Shown here piece after piece: positions 27,850 through 36,213 of a stretch of 41,884 nt of DNA (the stretch's first letter is position 1; every line of letters starts with the position of its first letter). The notes under the pieces are model-generated. The model was given only the letters and a program-made list of their open reading frames with translations, did no database searches and was not told the DNA's origin. Source of the DNA: Acidobacteriota bacterium (GTDB taxonomy: Bacteria; Acidobacteriota; Vicinamibacteria; Vicinamibacterales; JAHECP01). The translations under genes were made by a program, and so were the position numbers. The stretch spans positions 1 through 41,884 of the forward strand of contig JAHECP010000037.1 of assembly GCA_024641665.1 (NCBI GenBank), given 5' to 3'.

Positions 27850-30261
27850 CTACTCGACCCGCATCGCCACGAGCGGGTCGATCCGCGTCGCCCGGCGCGC
27901 CGGGATGAAGCCCGCGAGCCAGGCCACGCCGGCGACGAGCGCCAGCCCCGCCGCCAGCGTCAGCGGGTCGGTCGGCCGCACCTCGAAGAGCATCGACTGC
28001 AGCAGGCGCGTCAGCGCGGCGGCGGCCGCCAGGCCGACGACGACGCCGGCGAGCACCGACCCCATCGCGCCCTTGAGCACGAGCCCCACCACCGAGCCCG
28101 CGTCGGCGCCGAGCGCCATGCGGATGCCGATCTCCTGGGTACGCTGCACGACCGCGTAGGCCAGCACGCCGTAGATGCCGATCGCGGCGAGCAGCAGCGA
28201 GATGGCGCCGAAGCTCGCGAGCACCAGCATGGTGAACCGCCGGTCGGCCACCGACGTCTCCACCTGGGCCTCCAGCGTCGAGAACTCGGCCGGCACGTTG
28301 GGGTCGAGCGCGGCGAGCGCCTGCCGCAGCGCCGTGACGGTCGCGGCCGGGTCGGCGGCCGGCGCGGTCCGGACGGCCGTCGTCACGAAGTAGGCCGTGC
28401 GCTCCGGGTTCTGCACGTAGTCCACGTAGACCGCCGGATCGACGTCGCCGGTGAGGTCGCGGTGCCGCACGTCGCCGACGATGCCCACGATCGTCAGCCA
28501 GGGGTTCACCCTGTCCATGCCCGCGAACCGGATGCGCTGGCCGACCGGATCCCGGCCCGGCCAGTACTTCCGGGCCATCGCCTGGTTGATCACCGCAACC
28601 GGCTCCGTACCCGCGCCGTCGCGGTCGGTGAACGCGCGGCCGCGGACGATCGGGATGCCGAGCGTCTCGAAGTAGTCGGGGCTCGCGACCCGGTACGAGG
28701 CCGACTGCGCGGCCCAGTTGCCGCGGATCTCGTCGAAGCTCTGTCCGTCGTGCAGGAACGCGCCGTTGGCGTCGCCGCCGAGCGGCGGCGCGTTGATCAG
28801 GGCGGCGTGTTCGACGCCCGGGAGCTGCCGGGCGCGCTCCAGGAACCGCTGGTAGAACCCGGCGGCCTGCGCGGGCGTGGCGTACGTGTCGCCCGGCACC
28901 GAGGTCTGCAGCGTGATGACGTGGGCGGCGTCGAAGCCCGGATCGACCGCGAGCACCTGGAGGAAGCTGCGCACCAGCAGACCCGAGCCGATGAGCAGCA
29001 GCAGGGCGAGCGCCACTTCCACGGTGACCAGCGCGTGGCGCACCCGGGTGCGGCCGCCCGGCGCGCCCTGCCGGCCGCCTTCCGCGAGCGCCTCGCGCAG
29101 CTCGGTGCGCGTGACCTGCAGCGACGGCAGGAGGCCGAAGACGAGCGGCGTGAGGATCGAGAGCGCCAGCGCGAAAGCCACGACGCGTGCGTCGATGCCC
29201 ACCGGTCCGGGGGCGGGCAGCGGCGGACCGAACGCGACCAGCGCGCGCACGAGCCACCCGGCCAGGATCAGGCCCGCGGCCCCGCCCGCCAGCGCGAGCG
29301 CCAGGTTCTCGGTGAGGAGCAGGCGCACCAGCCGCGCGCGCTTCGCGCCGAGCGACATCCGAATCGCCAGTTCCTTGCGCCGCTCGGCGCCGCGCGCGAG
29401 CAGGCCGCTCGCCACGTTGGCGCACGCGGCGAGCAGCACGAGCGCGACGGCGCCGAACAAGAGGAGCAGCGTGCCGCGCGACCCGCCCACCAGCTGTTCG
29501 CGCAGACTCACCACCCGCGCGTCGGTGGCGTCGTCGTCGGTTCCGTTGGCCGCCTTGAGGCGCGCCGCGATCGTGGTCATCTCCGCTTGCGCCCCGGCGA
29601 GGCTCACGCCGTCCGCCAGCCGCGCGACGACCCGCAGGTTGTGCGCCGTGCGCCCCGAGGTGTCCGGGAAGAGCTCGAGCGGGAACCAGACGCCGGCGCC
29701 GGCGGGAAACGCGAAGCCGGGCGGCATGACGCCCACCACACGTGCGTGTGTGCCGTAGACGGTGACCGAGAGGGCCTGGAGGTCGCGCGCGGCGCCGAAG
29801 AGGCGCCGCCAGAGCCCGTCGCTGACGATAGCCGCCGGCGTGCCGTTCGGGCGCGTCTCGTCGGCCGTGAACGCGCGGCCGATCACGGGCTGCACGCCCG
29901 TCACCGTGAAGAAGTCCTTCGTCACGCCGATGACGTCCGCGAAGGTCGGCTCGGCGCCGCCCAGGACCGCCGCGCGGTCGACCTCGTACGCGGCCAGCCC
30001 TGCGAAGCTGCGGCTCTGGGCGTGCCAGTCGCGGAAGTTCGGGGTCGAGACCCTCATGCGCGGGTACTTGGCGGCCGACTCCCAGACCGTCACCAGCCGA
30101 TCGGGCTGCGGGTAGGGCAGGGCCCGCAGGAGCACGCCGTTCACCACACTGAAGATGGCGGTCGTGCCGCCGATGCCGACGGCGAGCGTCAGCACGGCGA
30201 CGGCGGTGAAGCCGGGCGCCTTGAGCATCGAGCGGAGCGCGTGGCGGACGTCTTGGAACAT
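27850..30261 (-). CDS. ADOP-type MacB/FtsX permease without ATPase
   Basis: 803 aa from ATG at 30261 (MFQDVRHALRSMLKAPGFT). The start MFQDVRHALR and the first membrane helix AVAVLTLAVGIGGTTAIFSVVNGVLL are typical of acidobacterial duplicated orphan permeases. Order: MacB-like periplasmic domain (~40-245), FtsX permease domain (~285-400), second MacB-like domain (~430-650), second FtsX domain (~690-800), eight membrane segments in all. No ABC ATPase gene is next to it. Related permeases move lipoproteins, peptides or act mechanically across the envelope; the cargo is unknown. The frame reads 15 codons further up through a palindromic repeat (30281-30303), encoding KMGSDPIF, but this is judged leader. 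Confidence 0.9.
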   Translation of the reverse strand: MFQDVRHALRSMLKAPGFTAVAVLTLAVGIGGTTAIFSVVNGVLLRALPYPQPDRLVTVWESAAKYPRMRVSTPNFRDWHAQSRSFAGLAAYEVDRAAVLGGAEPTFADVIGVTKDFFTVTGVQPVIGRAFTADETRPNGTPAAIVSDGLWRRLFGAARDLQALSVTVYGTHARVVGVMPPGFAFPAGAGVWFPLELFPDTSGRTAHNLRVVARLADGVSLAGAQAEMTTIAARLKAANGTDDDATDARVVSLREQLVGGSRGTLLLLFGAVALVLLAACANVASGLLARGAERRKELAIRMSLGAKRARLVRLLLTENLALALAGGAAGLILAGWLVRALVAFGPPLPAPGPVGIDARVVAFALALSILTPLVFGLLPSLQVTRTELREALAEGGRQGAPGGRTRVRHALVTVEVALALLLLIGSGLLVRSFLQVLAVDPGFDAAHVITLQTSVPGDTYATPAQAAGFYQRFLERARQLPGVEHAALINAPPLGGDANGAFLHDGQSFDEIRGNWAAQSASYRVASPDYFETLGIPIVRGRAFTDRDGAGTEPVAVINQAMARKYWPGRDPVGQRIRFAGMDRVNPWLTIVGIVGDVRHRDLTGDVDPAVYVDYVQNPERTAYFVTTAVRTAPAADPAATVTALRQALAALDPNVPAEFSTLEAQVETSVADRRFTMLVLASFGAISLLLAAIGIYGVLAYAVVQRTQEIGIRMALGADAGSVVGLVLKGAMGSVLAGVVVGLAAAAALTRLLQSMLFEVRPTDPLTLAAGLALVAGVAWLAGFIPARRATRIDPLVAMRVE

Positions 30262-30280
30262 GAGCGCCTCTGTGACACGA

Positions 30281-30340
30281 AAAATGGGGTCAGACCCCAT
30301 TTTCATCTTCGGTGGAGAAAATGGGGTCTGACCCCATTTT
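30281..30340. repeat. Inverted pair of AAAATGGGGTC-A/T-GACCCCATTTT palindromes
   Basis: Two perfect palindromes with 11-bp arms and a single central base (A in 30281-30303, T in 30318-30340) are exact reverse complements of each other, 14 bases apart. They fill the gap between the receiver-PP2C stop and the permease start. Such pairs resemble REP/BIME elements. Confidence 0.85.
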
Positions 30341-30346
30341 TCTCCC

Positions 30347-31486
30347 TCAGGCCAATGCGATGACGATGAGCGTGGCGTCGTCCTGGAAGACGCCGCCGGT
30401 GAACGTCGTGACCGCGTCGAAGAGCCGCTGCTGCAGCGCGGCGGCGGACTCGTGCCGGTGCGCGACCGCCTGGGCCACGAGCGGCGCGTCGCCGTACTCG
30501 TCGCCCTGCGGGTCCTGCGCCTCGGTGATCCCGTCGGTGAAGAGCACCAGGCGGTCGCCGGGCGCGAGCCCGATCTGGCCCTGCTCGTACGCCGCGTCGG
30601 CGAACAGGCCGAGCGGCGTGCCGCCGGAGGTCAGCCGCTCGACGGCGCCGTCGGCGCGCACGAGGATCGGCGGGTTGTGCCCGGCATTCGCGTAGGTCAG
30701 CGCGCGCCGCGCCAGGTCGAGCTGCCCGTAACAGAAGGTGACGAACTTGCCGCTGGCCACGTTGCGGCACAGCAGGCGGTTCACGCTGCCGCACAGGTCG
30801 CGCGGCGGCGTCGCGGCGCCCGCGAACGCGCGCACCGCGGCCTGCAGGTTCGACATCAGGAGCGCGGCCGGCAGCCCCTTGCCGACCACGTCGGCGATGG
30901 AGAAGCCGAGCGTCGCGTCGTCGAACCGGACGGCGTCGTAGCAGTCGCCCCCGAAACCGTACGCCGGCCGCCAGGTGCCGGCGATGTCGCACCCCGGCAC
31001 CTGCGGAAAGGCCGCCGGCAGCAGCCCGCGCTGGATGAGACGCGCCTCCTCGAGCTCGCGCGCCTGCTTCTGGTCCTGCACCTTGCTGGCGCGCGCGTCG
31101 CGGATCTCGCGCTCGATGACCTCGAGCAGGGTCGCGTCCTCCCAGGGCTTCTGCACGAAGCTGCGCGCGCCGCGGCGCATCGCCTCGACGGCCGTGTCGA
31201 CGCTGCCCCAGCCGGTCATCACGACGACCGGCAGCGAGCGGTCGCGCGCGCGGATCGCCGAGATGAGCTCGAGCCCCTCGCGCCCCGACGTCGTGTCGCG
31301 CGAGTAGTTGAGGTCCATCAGCAGCAGGTCGAACGGCCGCCGGTCGAGCGCCGCGAGCACGGCGTCGACCGACGGCACCAGCTCCGCCTCGTAGCCGCCG
31401 TCCGAGAGCAGGAAGCGCAGGGCGGCGAGGATGTCGGGCTGATCGTCGGCGACCAGGATGCGGGCGGGCGCGGACGGTTCGGTCAT
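30347..31486 (-). CDS. Response regulator with PP2C-type (RsbU/SpoIIE) phosphatase output
   Basis: 379 aa from ATG at 31486 (MTEPSAPARI). Residues ~9-125 are a receiver domain: DD at 14-15, phospho-acceptor D58 in MDLNYSRD, T in VVMTGWGS and K in VQKPWED. An unusual extended loop NYSRDTTSGREG follows D58. A coiled linker (~130-155) leads into a SpoIIE/PP2C phosphatase (~160-379) with GFGGDCYDAV, SIADVVGKGLPAALLMS and DDATLIVI metal-binding sites. Such proteins dephosphorylate an anti-sigma-factor antagonist, so signalling to a partner-switch is likely, though none is encoded in the window. It is divergent from the NtrC-like regulator, whose receiver shares the same loop. Confidence 0.92.
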   Translation of the reverse strand: MTEPSAPARILVADDQPDILAALRFLLSDGGYEAELVPSVDAVLAALDRRPFDLLLMDLNYSRDTTSGREGLELISAIRARDRSLPVVVMTGWGSVDTAVEAMRRGARSFVQKPWEDATLLEVIEREIRDARASKVQDQKQARELEEARLIQRGLLPAAFPQVPGCDIAGTWRPAYGFGGDCYDAVRFDDATLGFSIADVVGKGLPAALLMSNLQAAVRAFAGAATPPRDLCGSVNRLLCRNVASGKFVTFCYGQLDLARRALTYANAGHNPPILVRADGAVERLTSGGTPLGLFADAAYEQGQIGLAPGDRLVLFTDGITEAQDPQGDEYGDAPLVAQAVAHRHESAAALQQRLFDAVTTFTGGVFQDDATLIVIALA

Positions 31487-31493
31487 GACGATC

Positions 31494-31523
31494 ACTGTAC
31501 CCTCAAGCACTGTACCCTCAAGC
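31494..31523. repeat. Exact 15-bp tandem duplication upstream of the receiver-PP2C gene
   Basis: ACTGTACCCTCAAGC occurs twice back-to-back, starting 8 bases upstream of the minus-strand ATG at 31486. It covers the ribosome-binding region and an alternative in-frame start at 31510. Confidence 0.85.
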
Positions 31524-31749
31524 GGCGTGCCAGGTGCGGGCGTGGCGGTCCGACGCCGCGCGGGCCCGGCGGGCGGCCCGCTTCGGCGCCGGCGCCGCCG
31601 GGGTCGTCTTCACGGGATTCCCATTTCCTGGAAGGGTCCGTCCCATTGTCGCGAATGCCGGCGAGGGGACACGGCCGGAGAACGCCCGGCCGAATGCCGA
31701 TGGACCTCTCCCGCGGGCCGCTCGGTCAGGGTAGGATGAAGGCGACTCG

Positions 31750-33117
31750 ATGATGGCTCCCCAAGACGGCCGCGTGCTCGTCGCCGACGACCAGCCGGAC
31801 GTGCTGGACGCCCTGCGCCTCCTGCTGGGCGAGGAGGGTTACGCGTGCGTCTCCGCGCGGTCGCCGGCCGAGATCCTCGCCGCGCTCGAGGACGCGGATT
31901 TCGACGTGGCGATCATCGATCTCAACTACACGCGCGACACGACCTCCGGGCAGGAGGGCTTCGAACTGCTCGCGCGCATGCAGGCGATCGACCGGACGCT
32001 GCCGGTGCTGGTCATGACCGCGTGGGGAAGCGTCGCCGGCGCGGTCGAGGCCATGCGCCGCGGCGCGCGCGACTACATCGAGAAGCCCTGGGACGACGAG
32101 CGGCTGCTCGCCGCCGTGGCGACGCAGGTGGCGCTCCGGCGCGCGCTCCGGCGGAGCGAGCGGCTGCAGGCCGAGAACGCGCGGCGGCAGCGGCGCGACA
32201 TGCCGGTGTTCATCGCCGAGTCGCCGGCGATGCGCGCCGTGCGCCAGACCGTCGAGCGCATCGCCCCCTCGGACGCCGCCGTGCTCATCACCGGCGAGCA
32301 CGGCACCGGCAAGGAGGTCGTGGCGCTCTGGCTGCACGCGCGATCGGACCGCGCGCAGAAGCCGCTCGTCACGATGAACGGGGGCGGGCTGTCGGAGGGC
32401 GTCGCCGAATCGGAGCTGTTCGGCCACGTGAAGGGCGCGTTCACCGACGCGAAGGCGGACCGGCTGGGCTGCTTCGAGCTCGCGGACGAAGGCACGCTGT
32501 TCCTCGACGAGATCGTCAACATGCCGCTCGCGCTGCAGGCCAAGCTCCTGCGCGTGCTGCAGACGGGCGAGTTCCGGCGCGTCGGGTCGTCGCGCGTGCA
32601 GCACGTCGACGTGCGGCTGATCTCGGCGACCAACGCCGACCCGGCGGCGGAGATCGCCGGCGGGCGGTTCCGCGAGGACCTGCTGTACCGCGTGAACACG
32701 GTGCCCATCCACCTGCCGCCGCTGCGCGACCGCCGGGAGGACATCGCGCCGCTCGCCGCGCACTTCCTGGCCGGCCACACCGCGCGCTACCGCAAGGCGA
32801 TCGGCGGCTTCGAGCCGCGGGCGCTGGTCGCGCTCGAGGCGCACCCCTGGCCGGGCAACGTCCGCGAGCTCGGCCACGCGATCGAGCGCGCGGTGCTGAT
32901 GGCCGAAGGCGCGGTGATCACGCGCGACGACCTCGGGCTCGGCGGCCCGGGCGCGCCGGCGCCGGAGCCCGGCGAGCCGATGACCCTGGACCAGGCCGAG
33001 CGGGCGCACATCCAGAAGGTGCTGGCCCGCCACGGCGGTGACGTGCGCCGCGCGGCCGAGCAGCTCGGCATGAGCCGCAGCGCGCTCTACCGGCGGCTGC
33101 AGCACCATGGCCTCTGA
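31750..33117 (+). CDS. NtrC-like sigma54-dependent response regulator
   Basis: 455 aa. ATG codons at 31750 and 31753 are both possible; GAAGG lies 7 bases before the first. Receiver: D57 in IIDLNYTRD with the same DTTSGQEG loop as its divergent neighbour, K in IEKPWDD. AAA+ domain: Walker A GEHGTGKE (182-189), sigma54-contacting loop GAFTDA (229-234, the fifth residue Asp instead of Gly), Walker B GTLFLDEI, and the arginine-finger region. A Fis-type helix-turn-helix ends the protein (DVRRAAEQLGMSRSALYRRLQ). It should activate sigma54 promoters when phosphorylated by the kinase encoded next, which overlaps it by 11 bases. Confidence 0.94.
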   Translation: MMAPQDGRVLVADDQPDVLDALRLLLGEEGYACVSARSPAEILAALEDADFDVAIIDLNYTRDTTSGQEGFELLARMQAIDRTLPVLVMTAWGSVAGAVEAMRRGARDYIEKPWDDERLLAAVATQVALRRALRRSERLQAENARRQRRDMPVFIAESPAMRAVRQTVERIAPSDAAVLITGEHGTGKEVVALWLHARSDRAQKPLVTMNGGGLSEGVAESELFGHVKGAFTDAKADRLGCFELADEGTLFLDEIVNMPLALQAKLLRVLQTGEFRRVGSSRVQHVDVRLISATNADPAAEIAGGRFREDLLYRVNTVPIHLPPLRDRREDIAPLAAHFLAGHTARYRKAIGGFEPRALVALEAHPWPGNVRELGHAIERAVLMAEGAVITRDDLGLGGPGAPAPEPGEPMTLDQAERAHIQKVLARHGGDVRRAAEQLGMSRSALYRRLQHHGL

Positions 33118-34465
33118 CGCCCCGAAGATCGTCCGCCGGAGGCGCGGCAGCCTCGACCGCACGGTGACGTGGCTCGTCTTCGTCGCCGGGCTGCCCGCCG
33201 TCGTCGCCGCCCTCGTGCTCCTGTGGCGCGAGGCCTACAGCTTCGAGGTCCGCTGGACCGTCGCCACGCTCGTCCTGCTCGCGTGGCTCGGCGCGCTGGC
33301 GCTCGCCCGCCGGTCGGTGGCCCGCACGCTCAACCTGATCGCCAACCTGCTGGGCGCGCTCCGCGAGGGCGACTACTCGATCCGCGCCGTGGCCGCGCAG
33401 CCCGGTACCGCGCTGGGCCTCGTGATGCACGAGGTGAACGACCTCGGCCACACGCTGCAGCGCCAGCGCACCGAGGCGGTGGAGTCGACGGCGCTGCTCA
33501 CCGGCGTCATGGCCGAGATCGACGTCGCGCTGTTCGCCTTCGACCCCGAGGACCGTCTCGTGCTGGTGAACCCGGCCGGCGCGCGGCTGCTCGGCGCCGA
33601 CGCGGAGGCGCTCGGCGGGCGCCACGCCCACGACCTGGGCTTCGAGCCGTATCTCGCCGGCGAGCCGCGGCGCCTGATCCAGCGCGCGTTCAGGGCGGGC
33701 GCCGGACGGTGGGAGGTGCGGCGGTCCACGTTCTACCGGGACGGCCGCCCGCACAAGCTGGTGGTCTTCTCCGACCTCACGCGGACGCTGCGCGAGGAGG
33801 AACAGCAGGCGTGGCAGCGGATCGTGCGGGTCCTGTCGCACGAGATCAACAACTCGCTCACGCCCATCAAGTCGATCGCCCACAGCCTGAAGCGCATGGT
33901 CGTCAAGCACCCCGACATGCCGCGCGCCGCCGAGATGCAGGAGGGTCTCACGCTCATCGAGACGCGCTCGGGCTCGCTCGGGCGCTTCCTGCGCGCCTAC
34001 GCGCAGCTCGCGCGGCTGCCGAAGCCCGAGCGGCGCCCGACCGACATCGCGGCCATGCTCCGGCGCATGGCCGAGCTCGAGAGCCGGGCGCCGGTGCGCC
34101 TCGCGCCGGGGCCCGACGTGGAGATCCAGGCCGACCAGGACCAGCTCGAGCAGCTGTTCATCAACGTCCTCCGCAACGCCGTGGACGCCACGCTCGAGGC
34201 GGGCGGCTCGGGCGTCACCGTCGCGTGGCGCCGCGACAACGGCGCGCTCGTCGTGACGATCGAAGACGAGGGGCCGGGGCTGCCGGACACGTCGAACCTG
34301 TTCGTGCCGTTCTTCACGACCAAGCCGAACGGCTCGGGCATCGGCCTGGCCCTGTCGCGGCAGATCGCCGAGGCGCACGGCGGCTCGATCGACCTCGAGA
34401 ACCGCACGGACCGGAAGGGCTGCCGCGCGACATTGATGGTGCCCGTGGGCAAGACATTGAGATAA
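33107..34465 (+). CDS. NtrY-like membrane sensor histidine kinase
   Basis: 452 aa, overlapping the response-regulator gene by 11 bases. Two membrane segments (~20-40 and ~48-68) precede a HAMP-like linker (RTLNLIANLLGALREGDYS), a PAS domain (~125-230, FAFDPEDRLVLVNPAGARLLG) and the kinase core. H245 in RVLSHEINNSLTPIKS is the phosphorylated residue. The ATP lid boxes are complete: NVLRNAVDAT (N box), EDEGPGLP (G1), FVPFFTTKPNGSGIGLALSRQIAEAHGG (F and G2). The short periplasmic loop between the helices leaves little room for an external sensor, so the signal is probably membrane or cytoplasmic. It most likely phosphorylates the NtrC-like regulator and perhaps also the receiver-PP2C protein. 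Confidence 0.94.
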   Translation: MASDAPKIVRRRRGSLDRTVTWLVFVAGLPAVVAALVLLWREAYSFEVRWTVATLVLLAWLGALALARRSVARTLNLIANLLGALREGDYSIRAVAAQPGTALGLVMHEVNDLGHTLQRQRTEAVESTALLTGVMAEIDVALFAFDPEDRLVLVNPAGARLLGADAEALGGRHAHDLGFEPYLAGEPRRLIQRAFRAGAGRWEVRRSTFYRDGRPHKLVVFSDLTRTLREEEQQAWQRIVRVLSHEINNSLTPIKSIAHSLKRMVVKHPDMPRAAEMQEGLTLIETRSGSLGRFLRAYAQLARLPKPERRPTDIAAMLRRMAELESRAPVRLAPGPDVEIQADQDQLEQLFINVLRNAVDATLEAGGSGVTVAWRRDNGALVVTIEDEGPGLPDTSNLFVPFFTTKPNGSGIGLALSRQIAEAHGGSIDLENRTDRKGCRATLMVPVGKTLR

Positions 34466-34466
34466 T

Positions 34467-34580
34467 GACCACGGAATGGGACACGGAATGACCACGGAAA
34501 TCACCACGGAAATCGCCACGGAATGAACCACGGAAAGTCACACCGCGCGCCCGTGAGCCGTAAGCCGTGAGCCGCAAGCC
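34467..34580. repeat. Two adjacent small satellites: (C)CACGGAA and GTGAGCCGTAAGCC
   Basis: From 34467 to ~34540 there are six CACGGAA units at 9-13 base spacing. From ~34553 to 34580 there are about four units of GTGAGCC/GTAAGCC. Together they fill the gap between the kinase stop and the cupin ATG. Confidence 0.8.
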
Positions 34581-34583
34581 GTT

Positions 34584-34943
34584 ATGGATAAGATCAACCT
34601 CTCTGAGAAGCTCGCGAAAATTCACGACCACTGGCGCCCGCGCATCGTCGCCGAGCTGAACGACCAGCACGTGAAGCTCGTCAAGTTCCAGGGACCGTTC
34701 GACTGGCATCACCACGAGGCGGAGGACGAGCTGTTCCTCGTGGTGAAAGGGCGCTTCCGCATGGAGTTCCGCGATCGCGCCGTCGATCTCGAGGCCGGCG
34801 AGATCATCGTCGTGCCGCGCGGCGTCGAGCATCGGCCGGTCGCCGACGCCGAGGTGGAGGTTCTGCTCTTCGAGCCGAAGACGACGCTCAACACCGGCAA
34901 CGTGCGCAACGAGCGGACGATCGAGACGCTGGACGAGATCTGA
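34584..34943 (+). CDS. Small cupin-domain protein
   Basis: 119 aa with a single beta-barrel cupin. The metal motif is WHHHEAEDELFLVVKGRFRMEF (~33-54) with the second half GEIIVVPRGVEHRPVADAE. This resembles sugar-isomerase-like or regulatory cupins that bind one divalent metal; the ligand is unknown. The next gene starts on the last base of its stop codon (TGATG), so it is translationally coupled to the methyltransferase. There is no clear ribosome-binding site in the satellite upstream of its ATG. Confidence 0.88.
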   Translation: MDKINLSEKLAKIHDHWRPRIVAELNDQHVKLVKFQGPFDWHHHEAEDELFLVVKGRFRMEFRDRAVDLEAGEIIVVPRGVEHRPVADAEVEVLLFEPKTTLNTGNVRNERTIETLDEI

Positions 34944-35707
34944 TGTCCGACGATCCCTTTGCCCTCATCGACTACCGCAGCCTCGTGGACTGGCCGAAGC
35001 GGCTGGCACGCGAGTGGCCGTTCTTCGAGGCGGTGTTCCAGGCGGCGCCCACGCGCCGCGTGCTCGACCTCGGGTGCGGGCCGGGCGAGCACGCGCGGCT
35101 GTTCGCATCGCACGGCTTCGAGGTGGTGGGCATCGACCGGTCGCCCGCGCAGCTCGCCCAGGCGCGCGCGGAAGGCGCGTCGGACCGGCTGCGCTTTGTG
35201 GAGGGCGACATCACCGACGTGGCGTCGCTCGTCGAGGGCGGGTTCGGCGCGGCTGTCTCGATCGGGAACACGCTGCCGAGCCTTGGGGACGAGGCGACGC
35301 TCGCACGCCTGCTCGCAGGGCTCCGCCAGCGCCTGCTGCCCCACGCGCCGATCGTGCTCCAGCTGCTGAACTACGATCGGATCGCGCGGACGCAGCAGCG
35401 CGCACTGCCGGTGAACGTGCTGCCGGACCCGGACGGCGACGGCGAGCTGGTGTTCCTGCGGCTGCTGGACCCGCAGCCGGACGGCCGCGTGATCTTCACG
35501 CCGTCGGTGCTGCGCTACCGCTCCGGCGGCGACCCGCCGCTCGAGGTGGTAGCCACCCGCCACGTCGACATGCGCGGGTGGCGCCTCGCCGAACTCGAGC
35601 TGCTGCTGAAAGCGGCCGGGTTTGCGGACGTGCAAGCCTACGGCGGGATGGACCGCGCCCTGTTCGACGCCGGGACGTCGATCGACCTCGTCGTCGTCGC
35701 GCGGTGA
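34943..35707 (+). CDS. Class I SAM-dependent methyltransferase
   Basis: 254 aa. Motif I VLDLGCGPGEHARLFASHG (~41-59) binds S-adenosylmethionine; VVGIDRSPAQL is motif II, and RFVEGDITDV and AVSIGNTLPSL follow in order. The C-terminal half (VIFTPSVLRYRSGG, WRLAELELLLKAAGF) is the usual substrate-side part. The substrate is not recognisable. The start codon overlaps the cupin stop by one base, which points to joint expression and possibly a shared small-molecule pathway. Confidence 0.9.
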   Translation: MSDDPFALIDYRSLVDWPKRLAREWPFFEAVFQAAPTRRVLDLGCGPGEHARLFASHGFEVVGIDRSPAQLAQARAEGASDRLRFVEGDITDVASLVEGGFGAAVSIGNTLPSLGDEATLARLLAGLRQRLLPHAPIVLQLLNYDRIARTQQRALPVNVLPDPDGDGELVFLRLLDPQPDGRVIFTPSVLRYRSGGDPPLEVVATRHVDMRGWRLAELELLLKAAGFADVQAYGGMDRALFDAGTSIDLVVVAR

Positions 35708-35724
35708 GGGGCGGGAGAGACGGT

Positions 35725-35920
35725 CACCACGATGACACGAAGGGCGGTCAACGGCGACCTGCACGCCCCCGGCGTGTCGGCGCCGGCGCGCGGTCTGGCC
35801 GTGACGCCAGCTGAGGCCAGACCGCGCAGGTCGCCGTCAGGTGCCCAAGCACACGAACGGCAGCACGCTGCGGCGTCCGCTTCGTGCCATCGGCCGCGCG
35901 TAGCTTCGTGCCATCGTGGT
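35725..35920. repeat. Nested hairpin element with CACCACGATG ends (copy 2)
   Basis: The left end ACCACGATGACACGAAG (35726-35742) pairs with the right end CTTCGTGCCATCGTGGT (35904-35920) at 16 of 17 positions. Nested inside are perfect inverted repeats ACGGCGACCTG (35751-35761)/(35827-35837) and GCGCGGTCTGGCC (35788-35800)/(35815-35827), closing on a 14-base loop. No coding frame is convincing in it. The ends match copy 1 at 19879-20255. Confidence 0.75.
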
Positions 35921-35960
35921 TTGCGTGGGCGGACCGCTCGTTCCCGTGGGAGGGATCGTC

Positions 35961-36200
35961 ATGATCCGAGTCGAGTGCTACGCCGGCCAGCGCGGCGAGG
36001 AAACGCCGCGGGCGCTCGTCATCGACGACCGCCGGATCGAGGTGGTCGAGGTGCTCGACCGCTGGCTCGCCCCCGATCACCGCTATTTCAAGCTCAAAGG
36101 CGACGACGGCGACGTGTACATCGTCCGTTACAACGAGGCGTCGGACGAGTGGGAGCTGACGATGTTCAGCCGGTCGGGGGAGTGGCCGAGAGGGCGCTGA
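35961..36200 (+). CDS. Conserved small protein, 79 aa
   Basis: ATG at 35961 is preceded by GGGAGGG at 6 bases. The sequence MIRVECYAGQRGEETPRAL continues to RRIEVVEVLDRWLAPDHRYFKLKG and ends YNEASDEWELTMFSR. It is mostly beta-strand, soluble and unlike any domain with a known role. Short proteins of this form recur in acidobacteria and related groups (recalled, not searched). It stands alone between the hairpin element and the palindromic repeat at 36214. Confidence 0.75.
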   Translation: MIRVECYAGQRGEETPRALVIDDRRIEVVEVLDRWLAPDHRYFKLKGDDGDVYIVRYNEASDEWELTMFSRSGEWPRGR

Positions 36201-36213
36201 ACGGTTCATCAGT

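Noticed and set aside
30261-30306. Extending the permease N-terminus to MKMGSDPIFRVTEAL
   Set aside because: These residues come from the palindromic repeat; family members start at MFQDVRHALR.
30281-30340. Rho-independent terminator
   Set aside because: The T-tract is part of a fully symmetric palindrome and occurs on both sides. The structure is a repeat pair and could only incidentally stop transcription.
32428-32445. Loss of sigma54 interaction because of GAFTDA instead of GAFTGA
   Set aside because: The essential Thr and Phe are kept, and GAFTDA occurs in functional members of the family, so it is noted but not treated as a defect.
34467-34580. Possible CRISPR array in the tandem repeats
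   Set aside because: Units are 7-14 bases with spacing of only a few bases, too short for repeats and spacers, and no cas gene is present.
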